In this document: piece after piece, positions 27,615 through 35,574 of the stretch
Position numbering within the stretch: position 1 is the stretch's first letter
Layout: the number at the start of each line of letters is the position of its first letter
Origin: Corallococcus macrosporus
Lineage (GTDB): Bacteria > Myxococcota > Myxococcia > Myxococcales > Myxococcaceae
Reading direction: 5' to 3'
DNA length: 64,000 nucleotides
Assembly: GCF_017302985.1 (NCBI RefSeq)
Contig: NZ_JAFIMU010000007.1
Location: 1,302,001 to 1,366,000, forward strand
Made by a program: the position numbers and the translations under genes
The notes under the pieces: generated by a model
Databases searched by the model: none
Seen by the model: the letters and a program-made list of their open reading frames with translations, nothing else
What the model was told of the DNA's origin: nothing

Positions 27615-30600
27615 TTAAGCGGTCCGGCGCTGACGGCGGCGCAGGCCCGGCACTCCCATCAGGCCCAGGAGGGCCAGCCAGGACGCATCCGGCGCGGTGC
27701 TGCAGCCGCCGCCCGCGAAGGCGCGCGAGCCCACCACCGTCCAGGTGTACTCCGCGGGGGTCTCATCCCGGTTGCCGCTGCCGTCCACCGCGCGCACTTC
27801 CAGGACATGGTCCCCGGTGCCGACGGTGTAGCGGTCCTGGCAGGGGCCCCACGCGCCACCGTCGAGGCGGCACTCGAACGTCGAGCCCGCTTCCGTGGAG
27901 TCGTACTCGAAGTCCGCCGTGTGGTTGGAGGAGGAGGACGGCGGCCCCTTCACGATGGAGGTGTCCGGAGCCTCGGTGTCCGGGCCCGGGCCCTGGGTGT
28001 TCACGGTGAAGGGCACCGCGGTCGACGCGGGGCTGGCGCTGCTCCCGGGCGTCTGGGCCGTGGCCGTCACGGAGTGCGCACCGTCCGGAAGCGCCGTCGT
28101 GGGCGTGCAGCTCCAGTTGCCGCTCGCGTCCACGGTGGCGGTGCAGAGCACGGTGGTGCCCTCGCGCACCGTCACCGTGGCGCCCGGCGTGCCGGTGCCG
28201 GTGATGGCGGGCGTGCCGGTGTTCACCGTGGAGTTCGCCACCGGGCCGGTGATGACCGGAGCGGGCGTCACCGGGGCCTGGGTGTTCACGGTGAAGGGGA
28301 CGGTGGTGGACGGGAAGCTGGTGGCGCTCCCGGGCGACTGCGCGGTGGCCGTCACGGAGTGCGGACCTTCCGCCAGCGGCGTCGTGGGCGTGCAGGTCCA
28401 GTTGCCGTTCGCATCCACGGTGGCGGTGCAGACCACGGTGGTGCCCTCGCGCACCGTCACCGTGGCGCCCGGCTCGCCGGTGCCGGTGATGGGAGGCGTG
28501 CGGGTGGTCACCGTGGAGTTCGCCGCCGGGCCGGTGATGACCGGCGTGGGCGTCACGGTGCCGGGGTCCTGGGCCACGCACTTCTGGGTGGACGGGTCGC
28601 AGAACCCCTCGCAGACGTTGGACGCGTTGCAGGTCTGGCCCACCTCCAGCAGGCAGCGCGGCGAGCAGGTGTCACCGCCCACCAGGTTGCCGTCGTCGCA
28701 CACCTCCGTGCCCGCGCGGATGCCGTCGCCGCACGTGGTGCCGCAGGCGCTGGGCGCACCGTTGCAGCTGTAGCCCGGCTCCACGGCGCAGGTGGTGCTG
28801 CAGCCGTCGCCGTTGACGGCGTTGGCGTCGTCACACTGCTCACCGGCGTCCAGCGCGCCGTTGCCGCAGGTCTTGAAGCACGTGTTGCCGGGCGCGGGGC
28901 AGCTGTAGCCCGGCTCCACGGCGCAGGTGGCGTTGCAGCCGTCGCCCACCGCGGTGTTGCCGTCGTCACACGCCTCGGCACCCGCGCGGAGGCCGTCGCC
29001 GCAGACGGTGACACAGGCGCTGGGCGCGCCGGAGCAGCTGTAGCCCGGCTCCACGCGGCAGCCGTTGGAGCAGCCGTCGTTGGAGTTGTCGTTGCCGTCG
29101 TCGCACGTCTCGTTCGCGTCCAGCGCCCCGTTGCCGCACGTCTGGGCGCACACGGAGGGGCCCGTGCTCGGCGTGGAGCAGGCGTAGCCGTCCTCGACGC
29201 GGCACTCGGTGGCGCAGCCGTCGCCGGACGTCAGGTTGCCGTCGTCGCACAGCTCGCCCGGGTCGACGGTGCCGTTGCCGCACGTCTTCGCGCAGGGCTG
29301 GCCCGGCGTGGCGCAGGAGTAGCCCAGCTCCAGGGTGCAGGCGTTGGAGCAGCCGTCGCCCAGGGCCGTGTTGCCGTCGTCGCACAGCTCGCCGGCGTTG
29401 AGCACGCCGTTGCCGCACAGCGGGGCGCAGACGGACGGGGCGCCGGAGCAGGTGTAGCCCGTCTCGATGCGGCACGCCGCGGAGCAGCCGTCGGAGCTGA
29501 ACACGTTGCCGTCGTCGCACTGCTCACCCGCGTTGATGGCACCGTTGCCGCAGGTGGCCGTGCAGGCCTGGCCCGGCGTGGGGCAGGCGTAGCCGCTCTC
29601 CACGCGGCAGCTGGCGTTGCAGCCGTCGTTCGCGGCGGTGTTGCCGTCGTCGCACTGCTCGCCGGGGTTCAGGTTGCCGTTGCCGCACGTCCTGGCGCAG
29701 GCGCTGGGCGCGCCGGTGCAGCCGTAGCCGGGCTCGATGCCGCAGGTGGCGTTGCAGCCATCGCCCGCCGTGGTGTTGCCGTCGTCGCACTCCTCGCGCG
29801 GGGAGATGGCGCCGTCACCGCAGCGGTCGTCGTACGCGTCCACGAAGAGGTAGCGGAAGGCGTTTGGCTCGTTGCCGTCGTTCTCGTTGCACAGCTCGAT
29901 GCGGTTGAGGCCTGGACGCCAGGCCGCGTTGGTGCCGAACTCGCGGAAGATGTTCTTCTGCCAGGGCTGGCCCGCGGGCTGGCTCACGATGACGGGCGTG
30001 ATGGCCACGCCGTTCACTCTCGCGCCGTCGAACTGGTTGTCGTTGAACGTCGCCAAGCGCAGGCGGAACTGGCTGACCTTCGTCGTCGAGGGGAGGAGGA
30101 AGTCCTGGTACACGCACGTCTGGGCGCCCTGGGCCGCCATGAATCGAGCGGTCTGCATCTCCACGGGCCAGTCGTTCGCGTCGCGAGTACCGGTGGCCGC
30201 GCCGGTGGTGGTGCCGGCGTAGAACCAGTGCGGATCCACCCCGCCCGTGGGCAGGCGGCGGTTCTGCGCGTCGACGCCGGTGTTGAACACCGCCACGCCC
30301 GCGCGCACGCAGCGGCTGGGGGTGCCCGCGCAGGCGAAGCCGGGCTCCACCTCGCACTGCCGACTGCACCCGTCGCCCTCGAAGCGGTTGCCGTCGTCGC
30401 AGATCTCCTGCGCGTAGGACGGGTACTGCTGGTTGTTGAAGACGCCGTTGCCACACAGCGACAGGTCACAGGTGGCCGTACAGCCGTTGCCGGCCGTGCC
30501 GCCGTTGTCACACAGCTCGCCGGTGTTCACCGCGCCGTTGCCGCACAGGCTGGCCAGCGAGCACGCGTTGCCGGGCACGTTGCACAGGTAGCCCGCCTCC

Positions 30601-30851
30601 ACGGTGCCGGTGGACGAACAGCCGTCGCCGCTCGCCGTGTTGCCGTCGTCACACTGCTCGCCGGGCTGGATCCGGCCATCTCCCACGAGCGACGAGGACT
30701 GGCTCGTGAGGACGGGCTGCGTGGTGGGGTCGGCCGACTCGCAGCCGGCCAGGAGGAACAGCGAACACAGGGCCAGCGCGTGGAAGCCCGCGCGCAGGGC
30801 CATGCGGGGTGACTCTCCCCGGAAGATGGCACTCATCTGGTTCATGAACAT
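27615..30851 (-). CDS. DUF4215 Cys-rich repeat surface protein with MYXO-CTERM tag
   Basis: A 1078-residue cell-surface protein. The N-terminal signal ends in lipobox LLAGC (Cys37). Three DUF4215/Myxo disulfide repeats (pattern CGNG-GE-CDDGN-GDGC-C-GY-C) precede a ~135-residue beta domain (VFNTGVDAQNRRLPTGGVDPHW start), then nine more repeats. Two near-identical Ig-like modules follow (GTPAITGTGTPGATVTVREG type), then a GSTFECRLDGGAW module, and finally the MYXO-CTERM tag: GGGCS, a hydrophobic helix, then RRRQRR. MYXO-CTERM directs Cys-dependent processing and surface anchoring in myxobacteria. It starts 12 bases after the OmpA gene, so one operon. The layout recalls TraA (Cys-rich plus MYXO-CTERM), but that identity is not established. 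Confidence 0.88.
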   Translation of the reverse strand: MFMNQMSAIFRGESPRMALRAGFHALALCSLFLLAGCESADPTTQPVLTSQSSSLVGDGRIQPGEQCDDGNTASGDGCSSTGTVEAGYLCNVPGNACSLASLCGNGAVNTGELCDNGGTAGNGCTATCDLSLCGNGVFNNQQYPSYAQEICDDGNRFEGDGCSRQCEVEPGFACAGTPSRCVRAGVAVFNTGVDAQNRRLPTGGVDPHWFYAGTTTGAATGTRDANDWPVEMQTARFMAAQGAQTCVYQDFLLPSTTKVSQFRLRLATFNDNQFDGARVNGVAITPVIVSQPAGQPWQKNIFREFGTNAAWRPGLNRIELCNENDGNEPNAFRYLFVDAYDDRCGDGAISPREECDDGNTTAGDGCNATCGIEPGYGCTGAPSACARTCGNGNLNPGEQCDDGNTAANDGCNASCRVESGYACPTPGQACTATCGNGAINAGEQCDDGNVFSSDGCSAACRIETGYTCSGAPSVCAPLCGNGVLNAGELCDDGNTALGDGCSNACTLELGYSCATPGQPCAKTCGNGTVDPGELCDDGNLTSGDGCATECRVEDGYACSTPSTGPSVCAQTCGNGALDANETCDDGNDNSNDGCSNGCRVEPGYSCSGAPSACVTVCGDGLRAGAEACDDGNTAVGDGCNATCAVEPGYSCPAPGNTCFKTCGNGALDAGEQCDDANAVNGDGCSTTCAVEPGYSCNGAPSACGTTCGDGIRAGTEVCDDGNLVGGDTCSPRCLLEVGQTCNASNVCEGFCDPSTQKCVAQDPGTVTPTPVITGPAANSTVTTRTPPITGTGEPGATVTVREGTTVVCTATVDANGNWTCTPTTPLAEGPHSVTATAQSPGSATSFPSTTVPFTVNTQAPVTPAPVITGPVANSTVNTGTPAITGTGTPGATVTVREGTTVLCTATVDASGNWSCTPTTALPDGAHSVTATAQTPGSSASPASTAVPFTVNTQGPGPDTEAPDTSIVKGPPSSSSNHTADFEYDSTEAGSTFECRLDGGAWGPCQDRYTVGTGDHVLEVRAVDGSGNRDETPAEYTWTVVGSRAFAGGGCSTAPDASWLALLGLMGVPGLRRRQRRTA

Positions 30852-30863
30852 GAAAGGTCTGCC

Positions 30864-32642
30864 TTACGGCTTCTGGGTGTCGGGGGAAGAGGAGGAGGCC
30901 GGCGTCGTCTGCACGCCCTCGGCCTCTCCGACGATCTTGAACTCGACGCGGCGGTTCTTCGCGCGGCCGTCCGCCTTCGCGTTGTCCGCGATGGGCTGCG
31001 TGGGCCCGAAGCCCTTCGCCTCCAACCGCTCGCGCTGCACGCCCTTGCTCACGAGGTAGTCCACCACCGCCTCGGCGCGCCGCTGGGACAGGTCCAGGTT
31101 GTACGTGGCCTTGCCGGTGTTGTCGGTGTGGCCCTCCACGCGGACCTTCTCGATGTCCGGGTGGGACACGAGGATGGCCGCGACCTTGTCCAGCACCGCG
31201 TTGCTGCGCTTCTGGATGACGGCCTTGTTGTTCTCGAAGAACACGGCCTCCATGATCCGGATGCTGTTGCTGCCGGTGTCGATGCGCGCGACGGGCGCCT
31301 CCTTGCAGCCGCCGTTGGACTCGGTGCCCGGTTCGTCGGGGCAGTTGTCCAGGCGGTCCACGATGCCGTCACCGTCGCGGTCCGGCTCCACGTCCGGGCA
31401 GCCGTCCTGGTCCTTGTAGCGGTTGAACGTCTCCGGCTCCTTGGGGCACGCGTCCTTGGAGTCCACGATGCCGTCCCCGTCGGAGTCGGGGTCGTCCGGG
31501 CAGCCGTCCTCGTCCTGGAAGCCGTTCTTGTTCTCCGCCTGCGCGGGGCACTTGTCCGCCAGGTTGGGGATGCCGTCCTGGTCGTCGTCCTTGTCCGGGC
31601 AGCCCTGGAGCTGCGCCAGGCCCGCCGTCGTGGGGCACTGGTCGTCGCGGTTCTTCACGCCGTCGCCGTCGGAGTCCAGGTCGGGACACTCGGCGGCCAC
31701 GTGGGGCTGGCCCGCGATACAGACGGGGCCCTTGGGCGCGGGCGGCGTGCCAAAGGACACACCGGCGAGAATGCGGAAGCGCGGCGTGCCCGGCGTCTGG
31801 CCAAAGCCCGGGCCGCCCATGACGTACACCTCGGTGCCGTCAGCGGTGGGGACGCGCAGGCCCAGCAGCGCCTCCAGCGAGCTGGGCGAGTCCTGCGTAG
31901 GCACGGTGCCGCGCACGAGGATTTCCTCGCGCAGGCCCCAGAGGCCGGCGGACAGGTTCACGCCGCCGTTGAGCTCCACGCCCATCTCGTCCTGGTACGG
32001 CTGCGTCTGCGGCGTCAGCGCGTACGTCTTCGTGCGCACGAGCGCGCCCACGTCCGCGCCCACGCGGAAGGTGCCGCCCAGTTGCTTGCCCAAGCCCAGG
32101 CGGGGGGAGAAGGTGAAGCCCTCGTCGCGGGTGAGGGCGGCCTTGTTGCCCAGGGGCAGCGCCGCGCCCAGGTGCAGGCCGAGGTCCAGGGGTCCGCCCC
32201 GGTTCTCGGAGAGGAAGCCCACGCGGGCCTGGAGCCACGGGGTGCCGAGCGCGCTGGTGGTGGGACGGGACACGCCGAGCTGGGCGGTCTCCGGGCCCCA
32301 CTGGGAGACGATGGGCAGCTGGGCGCCCACCTCCAACCAGTTCGTGAAGGAGTACGCGGCGCTGATGTGCGCCGTCACGCGGTTGGAGATGACGTCCGCC
32401 TGGCGGTCGCCGTCCTCCACGAGGACGAGGGGACGGTTCTCGTAGTGCGCGGTCAGCCCGACGCGGAACTGCCCCGCGGGGAGCAGGTCGCCGGTGGACA
32501 GCACGAGGCTGTCGCGCATGCCGGGGTTGAGCTGCAGGCGCTCCAGTTCGATGCCCGGGATGGTGCTCTGGGCCTGGGCGCTGCTGAAGGCGCAGAGGAC
32601 GGCCAGTCCTCCGAGCCCAAGGTGATGCCTTCGTGCGAACAA
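30864..32642 (-). CDS. OmpA family outer-membrane protein with TSP3 repeats
   Basis: A ~592-residue protein with a cleavable signal peptide (HHLGLGGLAVLCAFSSAQAQ). Residues about 30-300 are beta-barrel-like. Four Ca-binding thrombospondin type-3 repeats follow (DSDGDGVKNRDDQCP type), then a C-terminal OmpA peptidoglycan-binding domain (VRVEGHTDNTGKATYN; NRRVEFKIV). TTG 32642 is chosen because GGAGGA lies 4 bases ahead; GTG 32654 in frame is the alternative and would put this Shine-Dalgarno inside the gene. Barrel-TSP3-OmpA is the architecture of TraB, the partner of TraA in outer-membrane exchange, and the next gene is TraA-like in make-up. Confidence 0.88.
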   Translation of the reverse strand: MFARRHHLGLGGLAVLCAFSSAQAQSTIPGIELERLQLNPGMRDSLVLSTGDLLPAGQFRVGLTAHYENRPLVLVEDGDRQADVISNRVTAHISAAYSFTNWLEVGAQLPIVSQWGPETAQLGVSRPTTSALGTPWLQARVGFLSENRGGPLDLGLHLGAALPLGNKAALTRDEGFTFSPRLGLGKQLGGTFRVGADVGALVRTKTYALTPQTQPYQDEMGVELNGGVNLSAGLWGLREEILVRGTVPTQDSPSSLEALLGLRVPTADGTEVYVMGGPGFGQTPGTPRFRILAGVSFGTPPAPKGPVCIAGQPHVAAECPDLDSDGDGVKNRDDQCPTTAGLAQLQGCPDKDDDQDGIPNLADKCPAQAENKNGFQDEDGCPDDPDSDGDGIVDSKDACPKEPETFNRYKDQDGCPDVEPDRDGDGIVDRLDNCPDEPGTESNGGCKEAPVARIDTGSNSIRIMEAVFFENNKAVIQKRSNAVLDKVAAILVSHPDIEKVRVEGHTDNTGKATYNLDLSQRRAEAVVDYLVSKGVQRERLEAKGFGPTQPIADNAKADGRAKNRRVEFKIVGEAEGVQTTPASSSSPDTQKP

Positions 32643-32797
32643 GCGTTCCTCCACATGTACTCGCGGGCACTAGGGATGCCCGCGCCCCCTCACTGGGGGT
32701 GCGCGGACATTTGCACGCGAGGGGCCAGGATGTGTTGGAAGAACGACTTTCAGTAAAGGCGCGGGGATGCGAGCCGGACCCGGGCCGGGCCCGGCGG

Positions 32798-32841
32798 CTG
32801 ACGCGTCAGGGCAGGACGCGGACACGGCGCTGACGCGTCAG
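32798..32841. repeat. Twin 12-bp palindromes
   Basis: The perfect palindrome CTGACGCGTCAG occurs at 32798-32809 and again at 32830-32841, 32 bases (about three helical turns) apart, between the rnk-like gene stop and the OmpA gene start. Same-face spacing fits a pair of protein-binding sites upstream of the OmpA operon; each could also fold as a hairpin. Confidence 0.5.
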
Positions 32842-32855
32842 GGGCGGACGCGGGC

Positions 32856-33272
32856 CTACAGGTGGAAGTGGCCGGCGGCCTCCGGCTGGTAGGGCACGGC
32901 GATGATGCGCAGGCGCCGGGTGCGGCCGTTGGGGAGGGGCCACTCCACGGTCTGGCCCACGGACAGGCCGATGAGGGCACTGCCCACGGGGGCGAGGATG
33001 GAGATGCGGCCCTCGTCGCTGTTGGCGTCCTTGGGATAGACGAGGGTCACCTCGCGCGTCTCGCCGGCCGCTTCGTCCTCGAAGACGACGGTGCTGTTCA
33101 TGGTGACGACGTCGCGGGGGATGGCGGTGGAGGCCGTGACGGTGGCGCGGGCGAGCTCGGACTCCAGCTGCTCCACGAGCTCCGCGTTGCGGGCGTTGCC
33201 GTACTGTTCGACGACGCGCTCCAGGCGCTGGAGGTCGGTGTCGGTGACGATGAGGGGGTGGTCGTGGGTCAT
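32856..33272 (-). CDS. rnk: Rnk-like GreA/GreB-family protein (nucleoside diphosphate kinase regulator)
   Basis: A 138-residue protein matching Rnk length. A short helical N-terminal arm (DTDLQRLERVVEQYGNARNA, about 11-30) is followed by the GreA/B C-terminal domain (VTLVYPKDANSDEGRISILAPVG; ALIGLSVGQTVEWPLPNG), the Rnk signature. Rnk binds RNA polymerase and influences nucleoside diphosphate kinase level; unlike GreA it lacks the long acidic coiled coil. ATG 33272 is preceded by AGGAGG at ideal spacing. A short inverted repeat lies 25 bases upstream of the start. Confidence 0.87.
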   Translation of the reverse strand: MTHDHPLIVTDTDLQRLERVVEQYGNARNAELVEQLESELARATVTASTAIPRDVVTMNSTVVFEDEAAGETREVTLVYPKDANSDEGRISILAPVGSALIGLSVGQTVEWPLPNGRTRRLRIIAVPYQPEAAGHFHL

Positions 33273-33636
33273 GGCGATGGCCTCCTGCGTGGGAAGGGGA
33301 ATGACGGTGGAACGCATTCCCGGAAGGCGGGAGCGCGTGACGTGGGGGTTCAGCGGGGGTGGAGCGGACGCCGTCCGTCGTGAGCTACGCGAGACGGGCG
33401 GCGTGGGTGACAAGCCAGGCGGTGGCTCGGCCATGCGCGGGCAGCGTCCGGCGGACGGACGTCCGTCGCGGAGCACGCTGCAGGCAGGCTGTGAGCGAAA
33501 CCGTCATCTGACGAGGAACCCGGGGGCTGCGACTGCGGTGAAGTGCTGAATGTAGCCGTGCCGTCGGTGATTGCAACCGCCCCCCGGAGAACAAGCGGCC
33601 TGGCGAACAGCCGCCGTGACGCACGCAGGCGCGGAA
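33273..33636. promoter_or_regulatory. 364-base gap upstream of rnk with inverted repeats
   Basis: No convincing gene is seen in this stretch. It holds two inverted repeats: GGGAATG/CATTCCC (33297-33303 and 33315-33321), close to the rnk start and so possibly an operator, and the 14-bp perfect palindrome GACGGACGTCCGTC (33454-33467). The right-hand half drops in GC and lies after the immunity gene stop, so a transcription end for that gene may also be here. Confidence 0.4.
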
Positions 33637-34218
33637 TCAGCCCAGCGGGGACACGTCCTTGAACTGGACCCCGGTGGCGCCAATGGCTTCCAGCGCGAGC
33701 TTGATGTCCTCGGGAATGACGAGGACCACTTCCCAGTGGAGGGGCCGGAAGACCCGGGCACTGCCAAGGCGTGTGGTGTCGATGCGCATGCCCCAGACGG
33801 AGATGTAGGTTCCGACCTTCTCCGCGATCCCGTTTCGGCGCGTCCAGTACCGCGCTTCCTCCGAGGCCTCGTCGTCGATGCAGTTCACCCGGCGGATGGC
33901 GTTCAGGATGAAGAAGTCATCGGACTGTCCCTCAATGCTCACGGGGAAGAGCTGGATGTCGTTCGGAGCCAGCCGCTCGAAGATAGAGGCAACCCGCGAG
34001 GTGACCACCGGAGTGCCGAACGCCGCGTGGGAGTAATCGAGAGCGTTGCCTGGGATGTCGATGGGGATGTGCAAGCGCCCTTCCCACGAGCTCGGCCGGC
34101 CTATCCGGAACTGCCAGGAGTCCTCCAGGTCCCGCCCCTGGTCGTCCTGTGGATGCCCCAGCTCCCAGCGGCCCTCCACGTACACGTCGTCAGCGAGGTC
34201 GAAATATCGCAAGGACAT
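33637..34218 (-). CDS. Imm11-type immunity protein
   Basis: A 193-residue soluble protein of the Imm11 (DUF1629) kind: MSLRYFDLADDVYVEGRWEL at the start, RLHIPIDIPGNALDYS, APNDIQLFPVSIEGQ, and DDFFILNAIRRVNCIDDEAS are typical of myxobacterial members. Probably cytosolic, neutralising the nuclease toxin encoded just upstream. ATG 34218 is preferred (AGGA spaced 9 bases; the family begins M-RYF). A GTG at 34239 overlapping the toxin stop (GTGA) is the alternative. Toxin then immunity on one transcript ensures the producer is protected. Confidence 0.85.
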   Translation of the reverse strand: MSLRYFDLADDVYVEGRWELGHPQDDQGRDLEDSWQFRIGRPSSWEGRLHIPIDIPGNALDYSHAAFGTPVVTSRVASIFERLAPNDIQLFPVSIEGQSDDFFILNAIRRVNCIDDEASEEARYWTRRNGIAEKVGTYISVWGMRIDTTRLGSARVFRPLHWEVVLVIPEDIKLALEAIGATGVQFKDVSPLG

Positions 34219-34235
34219 GGGTCGAGTTCCTGCAC

Positions 34236-35531
34236 TCACTCTGTGCGGGTCACCAGCTTGTTGAGGAAGCTGCCCTTCTGGAGGATTTCATCCGCCAGGT
34301 CGCGTAGCGCGTCAATCAACGATACTCGGCATTGCTCGAGGGTCTTGCAGGTCGCCGTTGCCTGATCAAGCCGTCGATAAACCCTTTCATGATACTCGCG
34401 AGGATGTGGGCCGCGATGGCCGGGAACGTCCACCTGATTCTCCGGGTCGTTCAGTGACATCCCAGCCTTGTCGAAGATCCTCTGGTAGCGCGGGGTCCAC
34501 GGGCCTCCGTTCGCGGTGGACGTGCTGAACTTGTCGGACGCGATGTGGTGCCTCGGTCCCGGCACGTCCACGGGTCCACCGGTCGTCACCGCACCCGGCG
34601 CAAGGCTGATCAGGATGTCACCCGTCGCGGACACGGCCACGGACCGCACCTGCGCGACCGCTCCCAGCCGGAAGCCTCCTTGTGCCACGCCCACGAGTGA
34701 CGCCTGCGCCGAACCGGGCAGCGTGGGCACCTTCGCGGCCAGTGTCTCCGCGGTGCTGCCCAGTGCCGCCGTGGCCAGCATGACGAAGGCCCGCGCGGCG
34801 TTCTCTCCCATCACCCTGCCGTACTGCTCACCCGCGTCCCGGACTTCGTCAAAGGTCCTGGCGTCCGCCACCGCATCCGCGAGCAGCATCCATCCGTGGA
34901 TGAGGCTCCACACCGTGTCGACACCCAGGTAGGCGATGAGTGCCGCCGTCAGGGTGGCGGCAACCCCCTTGGACACCGGCTCCGGCAACAGCCACAAGCC
35001 CAGGTACAGGGCGCTGGTCGTGACGATCATCGAGAGCACCGCCTCGCGATCCGTCATCCCGCGCAGCGCGCTCTCCGTTTCGTCCCACACCGAGTCCAAC
35101 GCGATGGAGAAGGCCAGCGTGCGCTTGCCGTCCTCGTCCAGCGTGGCTCCTCGCTCCAGCAGGTGGAGGCAGTCACCAGAGAGCGCCTTGCGCTTGCACC
35201 ACCGGCCATACGCCGCTGTCAGCTCCTCAGCGGGAGTATCGGTGAGCCGGAGATGTCCACGTCCTGGCTGCTGCACGGAGATGAGCCCCAGGCGTCCACG
35301 CACGTGGGCGTAGGGCACAGGCGCGGTGCGCACGAGGCTCGCGATCGCGGACACGAAGGTGTCTTCATCCAGCGCCACGGGCTGGACGTCCCGCTGTGGC
35401 GTGTGGACGCGGGTGGGTCCCCGGCCCGTGTCGAGCCGCACGGCCCGCGACGCCGCGCAGCCGGTCCCGACGAGCAGCAGCCACGCGATGACGACGGCGA
35501 GAGGGATACCCGGAATGTGGAGCCGTGGCAT
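34236..35531 (-). CDS. SitA5-like lipoprotein toxin with AHH nuclease domain
   Basis: A 431-residue polymorphic toxin. The signal peptide MPRLHIPGIPLAVVIAWLLL ends in lipobox VGTGC (Cys25). The middle holds hydrophobic segments (about 185-235: TTSALYLGLWLLPEPVSKGV). The C-terminal ~110 residues are an AHH-type HNH nuclease: PRHHIASDKF, GGPWTPRYQRIFDKAGMSL, then PGHRGPHPREYHERVYRRL. SitA lipoproteins are passed between kin cells by TraA/TraB outer-membrane exchange and kill non-immune siblings. The Imm11 gene follows immediately. All nuclease His residues are present, so the toxin looks intact. ATG 35531 is chosen to start the lipoprotein signal. Confidence 0.87.
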   Translation of the reverse strand: MPRLHIPGIPLAVVIAWLLLVGTGCAASRAVRLDTGRGPTRVHTPQRDVQPVALDEDTFVSAIASLVRTAPVPYAHVRGRLGLISVQQPGRGHLRLTDTPAEELTAAYGRWCKRKALSGDCLHLLERGATLDEDGKRTLAFSIALDSVWDETESALRGMTDREAVLSMIVTTSALYLGLWLLPEPVSKGVAATLTAALIAYLGVDTVWSLIHGWMLLADAVADARTFDEVRDAGEQYGRVMGENAARAFVMLATAALGSTAETLAAKVPTLPGSAQASLVGVAQGGFRLGAVAQVRSVAVSATGDILISLAPGAVTTGGPVDVPGPRHHIASDKFSTSTANGGPWTPRYQRIFDKAGMSLNDPENQVDVPGHRGPHPREYHERVYRRLDQATATCKTLEQCRVSLIDALRDLADEILQKGSFLNKLVTRTE

Positions 35532-35574
35532 GGGCGTGAAGCCTACCCGGAGCCCCCTCCCCCTCCGTCCCAAC

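Noticed and set aside
28660..29830. Regularly spaced repeats that could be mistaken for CRISPR or satellite DNA
   Set aside because: The period of about 125 bases and intact reading frame show they are coding DUF4215 repeats.
27807..30812. 1001-codon plus-strand frame opposite the DUF4215 gene
   Set aside because: A shadow of the Cys-rich repeats; Val/Ala/Arg-rich repetitive product, no start signal.
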